Of a stretch of 64,000 nucleotides of DNA, positions 41,695 through 50,499 are shown in pieces. Made by a program: the position numbers and the translations under genes. The stretch is from an uncultured Eubacteriales bacterium (GTDB taxonomy: Bacteria; Bacillota; Clostridia; Peptostreptococcales; Anaerovoracaceae), in assembly GCA_902779185.1 (NCBI GenBank), contig CACZAM010000002.1, positions 1 to 64,000 on the forward strand. Reading direction: 5' to 3'. The number at the start of each line of letters is the position of its first letter. The stretch's first letter is position 1. The notes beneath the pieces are model-generated. The model searched no databases, was not told the origin of the DNA, and saw only the letters and a program-made list of their open reading frames with translations.

Positions 41695-42762
41695 ATGTCA
41701 AGAATGGTATTTTGCGGCGATGTTGCCATCGGAGGCGGAGCGCCGGTATCCATACAGTCGATGACAAATGTCGACACAAGAAACACTGACCTGCTGGTCA
41801 GGCAGATAAATGAGCTCGCTGAGGCAGGCTGCCAGATCGTCAGATGCGCCATACCTGACATGGAGGCGGCCGCATCATTCGGCAGAGCAAAGAAGCTTGT
41901 AAAGGTGCCTCTTGTTGCCGACATACATTTCGATTACAGGCTCGCCATCGCGGCGATCGATGCCGGAGCGGATAAGATAAGGATCAATCCGGGCAACATC
42001 GGCAGCGTTGACAGGGTGAAAGCCGTTGTCGACAAAGCCAGGGAACACGACATCCCTATACGCGTTGGTGTGAATTCAGGCTCGCTGCAGAAGGACCTCA
42101 TCGAAAAGTACGGCGGGGTCACCGCGGATGCTCTGGCTGAGAGCGGGGCTGCAATGCTTAAATACATAGAAGACCTCGGATATGACAAACTGGTGGTCTC
42201 GATCAAGTCTTCAAATGTGCGTATGAATTATGACGCGCATCTTAAGCTGAGGAAACTTACTGACGCGCCTATACATATCGGTATAACGGAGTCAGGCACT
42301 CCGCGCAACGGTGAGCTAAAATCGGCTATAGGCATAGGAGCGCTCCTGCTTGCAGGCATTGGAGATACGATGAGAGTGTCTCTTACGGACGATCCGGTGA
42401 AGGAAGTGCTCTTCGCAAGGCGCATACTCGAGACGGCAGGCCTGAGAGAAAAGGCCATAGATGTGGTTTCATGCCCTACATGCGGAAGAACGGAAATAGA
42501 TCTTATAAGTCTTGCAAACGAGGCAGAAGACAGACTCATGCCTATTGCGCAGAAGCGTGCTGATGCCGGACTCAGACCTCTTAAGATCGCAGTCATGGGC
42601 TGCGCAGTAAACGGACCGGGAGAAAGCAGAGAAGCTGACTACGGTATCGCCGGCGGAAAGGGCGAGGGACTCGTGTTCAGCCACGGGGAGATACTCGAAA
42701 AGGCAGATGAGGACAGGCTTGTTGACAGGCTGATCGAGCTTGTTGAAGCCGATACTGAATAG
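41695..42762 (+). CDS. ispG: 4-hydroxy-3-methylbut-2-enyl diphosphate synthase (flavodoxin)
   Basis: This 355-residue Fe-S enzyme of the MEP pathway has SIQSMTNVDTRNTDLLVRQI, PLVADIHFDYRLAI, KIRINPGNIG and RVGVNSGSL. The [4Fe-4S] ligands are in SCPTCGRTEIDL and VMGCAVNGPGES. It converts MEcPP to HMBPP. AAGGAG precedes the ATG. Its presence shows the MEP pathway is used, so dxr must be elsewhere in the genome even though it is missing from this operon. Confidence 0.97.
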   Translation: MSRMVFCGDVAIGGGAPVSIQSMTNVDTRNTDLLVRQINELAEAGCQIVRCAIPDMEAAASFGRAKKLVKVPLVADIHFDYRLAIAAIDAGADKIRINPGNIGSVDRVKAVVDKAREHDIPIRVGVNSGSLQKDLIEKYGGVTADALAESGAAMLKYIEDLGYDKLVVSIKSSNVRMNYDAHLKLRKLTDAPIHIGITESGTPRNGELKSAIGIGALLLAGIGDTMRVSLTDDPVKEVLFARRILETAGLREKAIDVVSCPTCGRTEIDLISLANEAEDRLMPIAQKRADAGLRPLKIAVMGCAVNGPGESREADYGIAGGKGEGLVFSHGEILEKADEDRLVDRLIELVEADTE

Positions 42763-42771
42763 GCAGGCAAA

Positions 42772-45700
42772 ATGATAAAGATCTCTGAAGAAATTCTGAC
42801 TGCTGACGAGCTCAGGGAGGCGAGTGGCAGGGACATCAAAGACATAGACATAGAGATAACAAATGTGTCTGTGTCGAAGGTGAACGGAGGTACGAGCGTG
42901 GCGCTGAACATCGACGCCAAGCTCAATTTTGTGATGCCTAAAAAAACCGAGAACCTCATGAAGAGGAGGATCGCTGCGAGGATAGCTTCAGCTGAGAGAG
43001 TAAGATTCAATTACACATATACGGGAGTCATGATCCCTAAAAAGACCGCAGGCGAGGAGTATTCACAGACCCAGACCGCGGGAGGCAACGGTTACAGCGG
43101 AGGAAACGGCCGCCAGTACAGACAGAGCAAAAAAGACAAACCGGCATTCACAAACTCTGCAGGTGAACTTGTGCTCCTCGGTGATGATTTCACGGGCGAG
43201 CCAGTATCATATGGCGAACTCGACAGTTTTGTAGGCAGCAAGGAAAAGCCGGTTATAGAAGGCGAGGTCTTCAGCATGGAGTCTATGCCTATAAAGAGCG
43301 GCCGGCAGCTGATAACCATACTCATAGCATCAGAGGTGCGTACATTCGGCCTCAAAGCCTTCATATCCGAAGAAAAACTTAAGGAGATACAGGAGAATCT
43401 TTCCGCGGGTGACATGATAAGGGCCCGCGGCAGCATAGAATTCGATACATATGAGCATCAGAATCTCATGATGCTGAGTTCGATCAGAAAGACAGAAAAA
43501 AAGCTGAAAGAGGATACCTACCCGAACGGCCGCAGAGTCGAGCTTCACTGTCACACAAAGATGAGCGACAATGACGGTTTCAACGAGGTCAAGGATATTG
43601 TCAGCAAGGCAGCTTACTGGGGTCAGCCGGCAGTCGCTATCACGGACCACGGTGTTGTACAGGCATTCCCTGACGCGGCAAAAGAGGCGGCAAAGCAGGC
43701 CAAGAGCGGAAGAAACATAAAGATCATTTACGGAGTCGAAGGATATCTGTACCCGGATGAGGACGCAGTGACACCAGACGGCACAATTGACATAAAGAAA
43801 AACCGCACATATCACATAATAATCCTGGCTAAGAACCAGACGGGTCTCAAAAACATATATAAGCTGGTAAGCACTTCACATATCGATTATTTCTACAAAC
43901 GGCCGAGGATCCCGCGCTCAGTACTGCAGGCTCACAGGGAGGGGCTCATTCTCGGTACCGCATGTGAGGCTGGTGAGCTTTATCAGGCGGTAGTAAGAGG
44001 CGCTGACGATGAAGAGCTCGACAGGATCGCTTCTTTCTATGACTACATGGAGATACAGCCGCTCGGAAACAACCGCTTCATGATCGAAGACGGCATCGCC
44101 AGGGATGATCAGGACCTTATCAGCAACAACCTCAGGATAATAGCGACAGCCGACAGGCTCGGAAAGCTTACCGTAGCCACTACCGACTCGCACTACCCGA
44201 CACAGGAGGCTTCGATATACCGAAACATCATCATGGCGGGCATAGGCTTCCGCGATACACCTTCCGACTCGCTCTATCTGAGAACCACCGACGAGATGAT
44301 GGCGGAGTTTGCGTATCTCGGCGACAGAGCAGAAGAGATCGTTGTCACCAATACCAACAGGATAGCCGATATGGTGGAGGAAGTCCGCCCTGTGCCGGCA
44401 GGCAAATTCCCTCCTAAGATCGAAGGCGCAGAGGAAACGCTCAGAAACAGCTGCTACGAAAAAGCGAAATCCATATACGGAGATCCGCTGCCGGCTGAGA
44501 TAGAGGAAAGGCTCGAGACTGAACTGAACTCGATCATAGGTAACGGATATGCCGTGATGTACATTGCCGCGCAGATGCTGGTCCAGAAGTCGAACCGGGA
44601 CGGATATCTGGTAGGATCGAGAGGATCGGTAGGATCGTCATTTGCCGCTACCATGGCGGGAATAACAGAAGTAAATCCGCTCGCACCGCACTATGTCTGC
44701 CCGGAGTGCAGGCATTTTGAGTGGTCGGACGAGCCGGGCAAATATGATGTCGGATACGATATGCCTGACAAGGATTGCCCGGAGTGCGGCGCCCGCATGA
44801 AAAAGGAAGGGCTCAATATCCCGTTCGCGACTTTCCTTGGATTCAAGGGAGACAAGGAGCCGGACATAGACCTTAACTTTGCAGGAGAATACCAGCCTGT
44901 GGCACACAGATATGTGGGTGAGATCTTCGGCGAAAAGAATGTATATAAGGCAGGCACAGTAGCTACAATTGCCGACAAGACCGCTTTCGGATATGTAAAG
45001 CACTATGTAGAGGATAATCATATAAATGCAAGCAAGTATGATATAGATTATCTGGTGAAGGGCTGCACCGGAGTAAAGAGGACCACGGGCCAGCATCCGG
45101 GAGGCATAATCGTTGTTCCTGACGACCACGAGATATACGAGTTCTGTCCTATACAGAAACCGGCGAACAAGCGCGACACCGATGTCATCACTACGCACTT
45201 CGATTATCACAAGATCGATGAGAACCTTCTGAAGCTCGACATACTCGGACACGATGTGCCGCAGCTCATAAGGCATCTTCAGGTAATGACAGGAGTCGAT
45301 CCGATGAATATACCCCTGGATGACAGGGAGACTCTGAGCATTTTCACATCGCTTGACGCCCTTAAAATAAAGAATGAGAACTACAGGTTCACTCACGGAA
45401 CATACGCGATACCGGAGTTCGGAACAAACTTCACGCGGGCGATGCTCGATGACATACATCCGACCACGGTTTCCGCACTTATAAAGATGTCTGGCTTCTC
45501 GCACGGTACCGACGTGTGGACAAACAACGCACAGGATCTTCTGCGCAACGGCACGGCCACTATTGACGAGGTCATCTCGTGCCGTGACGACATCATGAAT
45601 TTTCTGATCAAAAAGGGCCTCCCGAACGGAGACGCTTTCAAGATCATGGAGATCGTAAGAAAGAACCGCACGCTGAGCGAGGACCAGCTTAACATGATGA

Positions 45701-46287
45701 AGGATCACGGCGTGCCTGAATGGTATATATGGTCGTGTGAGACCCTTAAGTACATGTTTCCGCGCGCCCATGCCGCTGCCTATGTAATGATGTCGATCAG
45801 AATGGCATGGTTCAAGGTCAATTACCCTGAAGCCTTCTACGCTGCCTGGTTCACTTCAAAGGTGGACAACTTCGATGCCGACATAATCGGCCTCGGACTA
45901 TCCGGAGTGGAGAAGAGGATGGATGAAATAGAAAAGCTCGGTAATACCGCTACGGCGAAGCAGAAAGAACAGCTGACGGTTTATGAAGTCATGTACGAAG
46001 CTTTCTCGAGAGGTTTCAGCTTCTCGGAGCCGGTGCTTGGGGTGGCTGAGGCCTGCAGATTCTCGGTTGTCGGCGGAAAGATAATGCTGCCGTTCAACGC
46101 GATAAACGGAATAGGTGATACAGCTGCAGAGTCGCTCGCATCGGCCTACGCTGAGAAGCCGTTCAACACACTGGATGATGTGAAGTCGAGAACGAAACTC
46201 ACAGGCACAAATATAGACGATTTGAAGAAGCACGGGCTGTTCACGGGACTGCCTGAGTCCGCGCAGATAAGCATATTTGACCTTTAA
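42772..46287 (+). CDS. polC: DNA polymerase III PolC-type, without the 3'-5' exonuclease insertion
   Basis: This is a 1171-residue replicative polymerase. It has a short N-terminal part, an OB-like domain (about 155-240), a PHP domain starting RRVELHCHTKMSDNDG (254-269) and AITDHGVVQAFP. The zinc-binding CPECRHF...CPECGARM and the polymerase core PDIDLNFAGEYQ follow, then later TGQHPGGIIVVP. In typical PolC (about 1430 residues) a DnaQ-like exonuclease of about 180 residues is inserted in the PHP domain, after the GVE-YL motif. Here GVEGYL (321-326) and NRTYHIIILAKN (344-355) are only 17 residues apart, so it is absent. The remaining length difference lies at the N-terminus. The frame is intact. 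It ends the uppS operon. Confidence 0.95.
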   Translation: MIKISEEILTADELREASGRDIKDIDIEITNVSVSKVNGGTSVALNIDAKLNFVMPKKTENLMKRRIAARIASAERVRFNYTYTGVMIPKKTAGEEYSQTQTAGGNGYSGGNGRQYRQSKKDKPAFTNSAGELVLLGDDFTGEPVSYGELDSFVGSKEKPVIEGEVFSMESMPIKSGRQLITILIASEVRTFGLKAFISEEKLKEIQENLSAGDMIRARGSIEFDTYEHQNLMMLSSIRKTEKKLKEDTYPNGRRVELHCHTKMSDNDGFNEVKDIVSKAAYWGQPAVAITDHGVVQAFPDAAKEAAKQAKSGRNIKIIYGVEGYLYPDEDAVTPDGTIDIKKNRTYHIIILAKNQTGLKNIYKLVSTSHIDYFYKRPRIPRSVLQAHREGLILGTACEAGELYQAVVRGADDEELDRIASFYDYMEIQPLGNNRFMIEDGIARDDQDLISNNLRIIATADRLGKLTVATTDSHYPTQEASIYRNIIMAGIGFRDTPSDSLYLRTTDEMMAEFAYLGDRAEEIVVTNTNRIADMVEEVRPVPAGKFPPKIEGAEETLRNSCYEKAKSIYGDPLPAEIEERLETELNSIIGNGYAVMYIAAQMLVQKSNRDGYLVGSRGSVGSSFAATMAGITEVNPLAPHYVCPECRHFEWSDEPGKYDVGYDMPDKDCPECGARMKKEGLNIPFATFLGFKGDKEPDIDLNFAGEYQPVAHRYVGEIFGEKNVYKAGTVATIADKTAFGYVKHYVEDNHINASKYDIDYLVKGCTGVKRTTGQHPGGIIVVPDDHEIYEFCPIQKPANKRDTDVITTHFDYHKIDENLLKLDILGHDVPQLIRHLQVMTGVDPMNIPLDDRETLSIFTSLDALKIKNENYRFTHGTYAIPEFGTNFTRAMLDDIHPTTVSALIKMSGFSHGTDVWTNNAQDLLRNGTATIDEVISCRDDIMNFLIKKGLPNGDAFKIMEIVRKNRTLSEDQLNMMKDHGVPEWYIWSCETLKYMFPRAHAAAYVMMSIRMAWFKVNYPEAFYAAWFTSKVDNFDADIIGLGLSGVEKRMDEIEKLGNTATAKQKEQLTVYEVMYEAFSRGFSFSEPVLGVAEACRFSVVGGKIMLPFNAINGIGDTAAESLASAYAEKPFNTLDDVKSRTKLTGTNIDDLKKHGLFTGLPESAQISIFDL

Positions 46288-46294
46288 AGGAGGG

Positions 46295-46552
46295 TCAAGC
46301 GCTGCGTTCGATCTCCCAGCGGCACTCATGGTAGAAATAGAGAAGCCGGTAACTGACACGGCGGCCTTCATTGACTGTACAGCAATCATAGACGATGCGT
46401 GAAACACCGCCTGCGCCGAGCCACTCGATATTCTTAATATCCGTTACCCTGACCGTTTTCTTGATGCCGGACTCCACCACTTTGAATCTGATAGGGCGTG
46501 GAGACATCGCTCCTACATCGAAAACAGCCAGTACATCTACTGCCTGTCTCAT
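46295..46552 (-). CDS. Small conserved-looking protein, unknown function
   Basis: This 85-residue protein is read against polC and the butyrate kinase gene. GGAG lies 5 bases before the ATG on the minus strand. The composition (VDVLAVFDVGAMSPRPIRFKVVESG, VTDIKNIEW, RIVYDCCTVNEGRRVSYRLLYFYHECRWEIERS) suggests an all-beta protein. It resembles small single-domain proteins found in many Clostridia that have no known function. It converges with polC, whose stop is 8 bases away, and no terminator hairpin is visible between them. Confidence 0.6.
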   Translation of the reverse strand: MRQAVDVLAVFDVGAMSPRPIRFKVVESGIKKTVRVTDIKNIEWLGAGGVSRIVYDCCTVNEGRRVSYRLLYFYHECRWEIERSA

Positions 46553-46648
46553 AATACTCCATGAAATCCCGGCAGTATTATAATACCGAACAAACGTTCT
46601 ATATTCAATATCGCAAATTGTATTTGATTGTATAAAAACAGAAACGAC

Positions 46649-47746
46649 ATGAGCTACAGGATATTCGTCATCAATCCGGGATCAACATCCACAAAACTCG
46701 CATATTTCGAAGATGAGAAGAAGCTTTACGAAGCCAACGTGTTCCATGATGCGCCCGAACTTGCAAAATTCGCGAGCGCATTCGACCAGCTGGACTTCAG
46801 AAAGCAGATGATACTCGAATTCCTTGATGGGAACGGGATAGATCTTCATGGTGTTGACGCTGTAGTCGGCCGTGGAGGGAGCACGGCTTCGATCAACAGC
46901 GGAGTGTATGAGATCAACGATAAGCTCCTGGAGGACACGCGCAACAAGGTGACAGGTGTAGATCATCCGGCGAACCTCGGAGCGCCTCTGGCGCGCGAGC
47001 TGGCTGCAGAATACGGCGGATTAGCTCTGATGGTGGACGGACCTAAAGTGGACCAGTTCATAGACGAGGCGCGCATCACAGGCATTGACGGGCTGTACAG
47101 GGGATCAAGCCTGCATGTTCTTAATCTGAGAGGCACGGCACGGCTGCACTGCAAAAGGCACGGCATGAAATATGAGGATTCAAACCTTATCGTCTGCCAC
47201 ATCGACGGAGGCATGTCCATATCCGCTCACGATCACGGCTGTATGGTGGATGGCACAAATAACGCGTTCGGAGAGGGACCGTTTACGCCGACCCGTATCG
47301 GAGCTCTGCCGGTCCAGCCGGCTGTTGAATACTTCAGCAGACCGGAAAACATGAATGTCGGGGATGCCTGTACCAGATCAGCAGGCTTCGTGAGCCATTT
47401 CGGCACATCGAATTCAGACAAAGTGCATGAGATGGTCGAATCGGGCGACCCGAAGGCTGTCCGCGTCTGGAAAGCCATGCTCTATAATATATGTAAGGGC
47501 ATAGGAGAAATGGCTGTTGTGCTTTCAGGAAAGGTGGACGCAATAATCCTCGGGGGCGGGCTCCTAAGGTTCAGTGATATATGCGAGTACATAGACGAAC
47601 GCTGCGGGTGGATCGCTCCGGTATACTCATATCCGGGAGAGGTGGAGCATGAAGCCATGGCGGCGGGAGCTCTCAGGGTGCTGAGAGGCGAGGAAGAGCC
47701 GCAGGTATACACGGGAATACCTGTATGGAACGGTTTCACAGACTGA
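46649..47746 (+). CDS. buk: Butyrate kinase
   Basis: This 365-residue member of the acetate/butyrate kinase family begins YRIFVINPGSTSTKLAYFEDEK. It has VDAVVGRGG, TGVDHPANLGAPLARELA, IVCHIDGGMSISAHDHGCMVDGTN, GPFTPTRIGALP and AIILGGGLLR. It converts butyryl phosphate and ADP to butyrate and ATP in butyrate-producing fermenters, or acts on a branched-chain acid. No phosphotransbutyrylase (ptb) gene is next to it. The ATG at 46649 gives the family's usual start; a TTG at 46628 is less likely. A clear promoter is not seen in the AT-rich 46553-46648 stretch. Confidence 0.95.
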   Translation: MSYRIFVINPGSTSTKLAYFEDEKKLYEANVFHDAPELAKFASAFDQLDFRKQMILEFLDGNGIDLHGVDAVVGRGGSTASINSGVYEINDKLLEDTRNKVTGVDHPANLGAPLARELAAEYGGLALMVDGPKVDQFIDEARITGIDGLYRGSSLHVLNLRGTARLHCKRHGMKYEDSNLIVCHIDGGMSISAHDHGCMVDGTNNAFGEGPFTPTRIGALPVQPAVEYFSRPENMNVGDACTRSAGFVSHFGTSNSDKVHEMVESGDPKAVRVWKAMLYNICKGIGEMAVVLSGKVDAIILGGGLLRFSDICEYIDERCGWIAPVYSYPGEVEHEAMAAGALRVLRGEEEPQVYTGIPVWNGFTD

Positions 47747-47767
47747 AAATATTTTCCGGGAAAAAGC

Positions 47768-47796
47768 TTGACATATAATGAACATATGCTAATATA
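47768..47796 (+). promoter_or_regulatory. Promoter of the metal-efflux operon
   Basis: A perfect -35 box TTGACA (47768-47773) is followed after 16-17 bases by TAATAT/AATATA (47790-47796). The -10 region lies inside the large palindrome, so binding there would block the polymerase. Confidence 0.65.
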
Positions 47797-47822
47797 TTCA
47801 TATGAATATATTAGCATATGTT
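47781..47822. promoter_or_regulatory. 42-bp perfect palindrome, likely ArsR-family operator
   Basis: Each 21-base arm is the exact reverse complement of the other, centred on the CATATG at 47799-47804; the left arm contains ACATATGCTAATATATTCAT. It covers the -10 region before an ArsR-type repressor gene, and AT-rich palindromes of this kind are typical ArsR/SmtB operators. It contains ATATTCATATGAATAT-like nested symmetry that could hold two dimers. In RNA it would form a long hairpin followed by TTTTTT (47821-47826), so it may also terminate transcripts from the butyrate kinase gene. Confidence 0.75.
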
Positions 47823-47843
47823 TTTTGTTGAAAGGATCAGCGG

Positions 47844-48155
47844 ATGACGGAAAACGACTACATGATAAAGGATCTGGGGGAGGAGGAGCTTCTCGAACTG
47901 GCGGAGCTTTTCAAGATGTTTGCGGATTCTACACGGATCAAGATACTTTATGACCTCTTTGACGGAGAAAAGAACGTAAGTGAGATATGTGAAGATATCG
48001 AAATGAACCAGTCTGCTGTATCCCACCAGCTCAAGGCTCTTAAGACCGGCAAGCTCATAAAGAGCCGCCGCGAGGGAAAGGCAATATATTATTCTCTCGA
48101 CGATGATCATGTAAAGACGATCATAGAGATGGGCAAGGAACATATCGGAGAATAG
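47844..48155 (+). CDS. ArsR/SmtB-family metal-responsive repressor
   Basis: This 103-residue winged-helix protein has ELAELFKMFADSTRIKILYDLFDGEKNVSEICEDIEMNQSAVSHQLKALKTGKLIKSRREGKAIYYSLDDDHVKTIIEMGKEH. It lacks the ELCVCD Cys motif of ArsR/CadC types. The C-terminal Asp/His residues (DDDHVKT...EH) resemble the alpha-5 site of CzrA/SmtB, which bind zinc or cobalt. It would repress its own operon through the palindrome at 47781-47822. AAAGGATCAGCGG precedes the ATG. It is followed by an HMA domain protein and a P-type ATPase. Confidence 0.9.
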   Translation: MTENDYMIKDLGEEELLELAELFKMFADSTRIKILYDLFDGEKNVSEICEDIEMNQSAVSHQLKALKTGKLIKSRREGKAIYYSLDDDHVKTIIEMGKEHIGE

Positions 48156-48187
48156 GTTTTCAGATTAGAAGAAAAAGGAGAACTGAA

Positions 48188-48406
48188 ATGAAAAAGAAAT
48201 TCAAACTCGTAGATCTGGACTGTGCTAACTGCGCTGCAAAGATGGAAGAAGCTATCAAGAAGATCGACGGAGTCAATGATGCTTCGGTCAGCTTTATGAC
48301 TCAGAAGATGATGATCGAAGCAGACGATGAGATCTTTGATCAGGTAGTGGAAGAAGCGATAAAATGCATCGCTGTAGTGGAGCCTGACTGCCAGGTGGTT
48401 CTGTAA
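48188..48406 (+). CDS. Stand-alone heavy-metal-associated (HMA) domain protein
   Basis: This 72-residue ferredoxin-like HMA domain has the metal motif LDCANCAAKMEEAI (CxxC), followed by VSFMTQKMMIEAD. In many Zn/Cd ATPases this domain is the N-terminal part of the pump. Here it is a separate gene that ends in an ATG overlap with the ATPase start (TAATG), and the ATPase has no HMA domain of its own. It probably hands metal to the pump or senses metal. AAAAAGGAG precedes the ATG. Confidence 0.9.
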   Translation: MKKKFKLVDLDCANCAAKMEEAIKKIDGVNDASVSFMTQKMMIEADDEIFDQVVEEAIKCIAVVEPDCQVVL

Positions 48407-50337
48407 TGGATAGATTCACGGACAAACAGAAAAAGGAGTTACAGCGTATAGGGATATCTCTGGTGCTCTTTGTGATCCTGATGATCGCAGAACACTCAGG
48501 ACTGTTTCCTGACACTATGGGCGGCAGAATCGCACTTCTGCTGCTCTATCTGGTTCCTTACTTCATCGTCGGACACGATGTTGTGCGCAAGTGCCTGATC
48601 GGCATAAAGAACAGGCAGCTCTTCGATGAAAGCTTTCTGATGACTGTCGCGACTATCGGTGCGTTCGGATGCGGAGAGTTCGGTGAAGCTGTTGCTGTAA
48701 TGCTGTTCTATCAGGTAGGTGAGTTCTTTCAGGGATATGCTGTCGGAAAGTCCAGAGGATCAATTGCCGACCTTATGAGCATGGCGCCTGATTTCGCGAA
48801 CCGCGAAGCCGAAGACGGGAGCGTCGAGGTAATAGACCCTGATGATATCGAAGTGGGAGACATACTGGTCATCAAACCGGGAGAGAAGGTCCCTACAGAT
48901 GGCATCGTCATTGAAGGAAGCGGTCTTGTAAACACTTCGGCGCTGACCGGTGAATCGCTCCCAAGACTTGTAAAAGAAGGGGAACAGGTCATATCGGGAT
49001 GCATCAACGGAGATACCCTGCTCAGAGTAAGGGCGGAGAAGGAATTCGATGACTGCACTGTATCGCAGATACTCGAGCTCGTAGAGGATGCGTCATCGCG
49101 CAAGTCGGTGACTGAGAACTTCATAACGAGATTTGCACATTATTACACCCCTGCAGTGGTCATTGCTGCGGTAGCGCTTGCTTTTCTGCCGCCTCTTATT
49201 TCAGGGGATTTTGTCGCTGAATTCGGCAAGTGGGTACTCAGGGCATGTACGTTCCTCGTAATATCATGTCCCTGCGCGCTCGTCATTTCCGTACCGCTTG
49301 CTTTTTTCGGAGGCATAGGCGCTGCATCATCAAAGGGAGTACTTGTAAAAGGGTCCAACTACCTTGAACTCCTGGCCAACCTGGATACAGTGGTATCCGA
49401 CAAGACCGGAACACTTACGGAGGGCAGGTTCAGAGTGGCGATGGTGGAAGCCGCAGAGGGATATGATGCTGCCGGGATAATCAGATATGCCGCCGCGGCC
49501 GAGGCAGGATCGACGCATCCTATCGCGGCAGCAATAGTAGAGGCATGCGATAATCCGATACCTCAGTCCGAAATAAAGGATGTCAGGAATGTAGTCGGAA
49601 AAGGCATAACAGCCAAAGCCGGCCGGGATACCATCGCTGTAGGCAACAAGGGATTCTTTGATGAAGAGGGTATTGAACTGCCTGAAATAGCTGCGGGTGT
49701 CAGCGGCACAAATTGCTATGTGGCCAAAAATGGCAGATACATCGGCACTATCATAGTTGCAGATGTGCCTAAGGAAGGCGCGAAAGAAGCGATACGCAGA
49801 ATGATGGAAGCCGGAGTAAAATCCGTGATTATGCTTACCGGCGATTCTGAGAAAGTCGCTTCAGCTGTGGCTGCCGAACTTGGCATTACAGACTACAGGG
49901 CGGAGCTGCTTCCTCAGGATAAAGTCAATGTTGTAGAGGAACTGCTGGAGGGTCTCAGGAGCAGAGCCGGTCAGGGCGATAAGGCTGACAAAAAGCGCGG
50001 CAGACTCGCATTCATAGGTGACGGCATCAACGATGCGCCGGTCCTCTCTGTAGCAGATGTTGGCATAGCGATGGGCTCTCTGGGATCTGACGCTGCCATA
50101 GAAGCTGCGGATGTAGTGATCATGGATGACGATCTGGAAAGGATACCGTCAGTCATGGGCATAGCCCGCAAGACGCTGGGTATCTCGAAGCAGAACATAG
50201 CGTTCGCGCTGTTTGTCAAATTCAGCTGCCTCGTACTGGGAGCTCTCGGTATAGCCAACATGTGGATGGCCGTGTTTGCAGATGTAGGCGTAGCTGTGAT
50301 CTGTATACTTAATTCAATGCGCATGCTTAAGAAATAG
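48406..50337 (+). CDS. Heavy-metal P1B-type ATPase (Zn/Cd/Pb efflux)
   Basis: This 643-residue pump has the actuator TGES (LTGESLP), the metal-binding CPC helix (VISCPCALVISVPLAFFGG), the phosphorylation site DKTGTLTEG, HP (GSTHPIAAAI) and GDGINDAPVL. The CPC motif with the late helix KFSCLVLGALG fits the ZntA/CadA group that exports Zn, Cd or Pb. The N-terminal HMA domain is absent and supplied by the preceding gene. The ArsR-type repressor upstream makes it metal-induced. Confidence 0.95.
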   Translation: MDRFTDKQKKELQRIGISLVLFVILMIAEHSGLFPDTMGGRIALLLLYLVPYFIVGHDVVRKCLIGIKNRQLFDESFLMTVATIGAFGCGEFGEAVAVMLFYQVGEFFQGYAVGKSRGSIADLMSMAPDFANREAEDGSVEVIDPDDIEVGDILVIKPGEKVPTDGIVIEGSGLVNTSALTGESLPRLVKEGEQVISGCINGDTLLRVRAEKEFDDCTVSQILELVEDASSRKSVTENFITRFAHYYTPAVVIAAVALAFLPPLISGDFVAEFGKWVLRACTFLVISCPCALVISVPLAFFGGIGAASSKGVLVKGSNYLELLANLDTVVSDKTGTLTEGRFRVAMVEAAEGYDAAGIIRYAAAAEAGSTHPIAAAIVEACDNPIPQSEIKDVRNVVGKGITAKAGRDTIAVGNKGFFDEEGIELPEIAAGVSGTNCYVAKNGRYIGTIIVADVPKEGAKEAIRRMMEAGVKSVIMLTGDSEKVASAVAAELGITDYRAELLPQDKVNVVEELLEGLRSRAGQGDKADKKRGRLAFIGDGINDAPVLSVADVGIAMGSLGSDAAIEAADVVIMDDDLERIPSVMGIARKTLGISKQNIAFALFVKFSCLVLGALGIANMWMAVFADVGVAVICILNSMRMLKK

Positions 50338-50423
50338 CGTTGTAAAAGATTGTTACCTTAATACATCTTAATCTAAATATAGCGTCATAAATGGATATAA
50401 AGACAACATTTTGTGTTAAAATG

Positions 50424-50451
50424 GTGCGGAACTAAGAAGTCCGCACTTTTT
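50424..50451 (+). terminator. Intrinsic terminator after the metal-efflux operon
   Basis: GTGCGGA / TCCGCAC with a 9-base loop is followed by TTTTT. Confidence 0.85.
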
Positions 50452-50477
50452 GTATATGAAAGTGTAAATAATATAAA
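50450..50477 (+). promoter_or_regulatory. Possible promoter of the class A PBP gene
   Basis: TTGTAT (50450-50455) and TATAAA (50472-50477) are 16 bases apart, overlapping the terminator T-run. A start near 50484 would still include the GGAG at 50490-50493 used for the ATG at 50500. Confidence 0.45.
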
Positions 50478-50499
50478 TATATAAATGTCGGAGACGAAA

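Noticed and set aside
44638..45771. 377-codon minus-strand open frame across polC
   Set aside because: Antisense to the polymerase core; no recognisable domain.
47781..47822. Large palindrome as a transposon end or origin
   Set aside because: No transposase, no partner repeat and no DnaA-box cluster nearby; its place over a promoter fits an operator.
47844..48155. ArsR-type protein as regulator of the ArsS-like operons
   Set aside because: Its own palindrome (47781-47822) is unrelated to the 734/20817 repeats, and it heads a metal-efflux operon.
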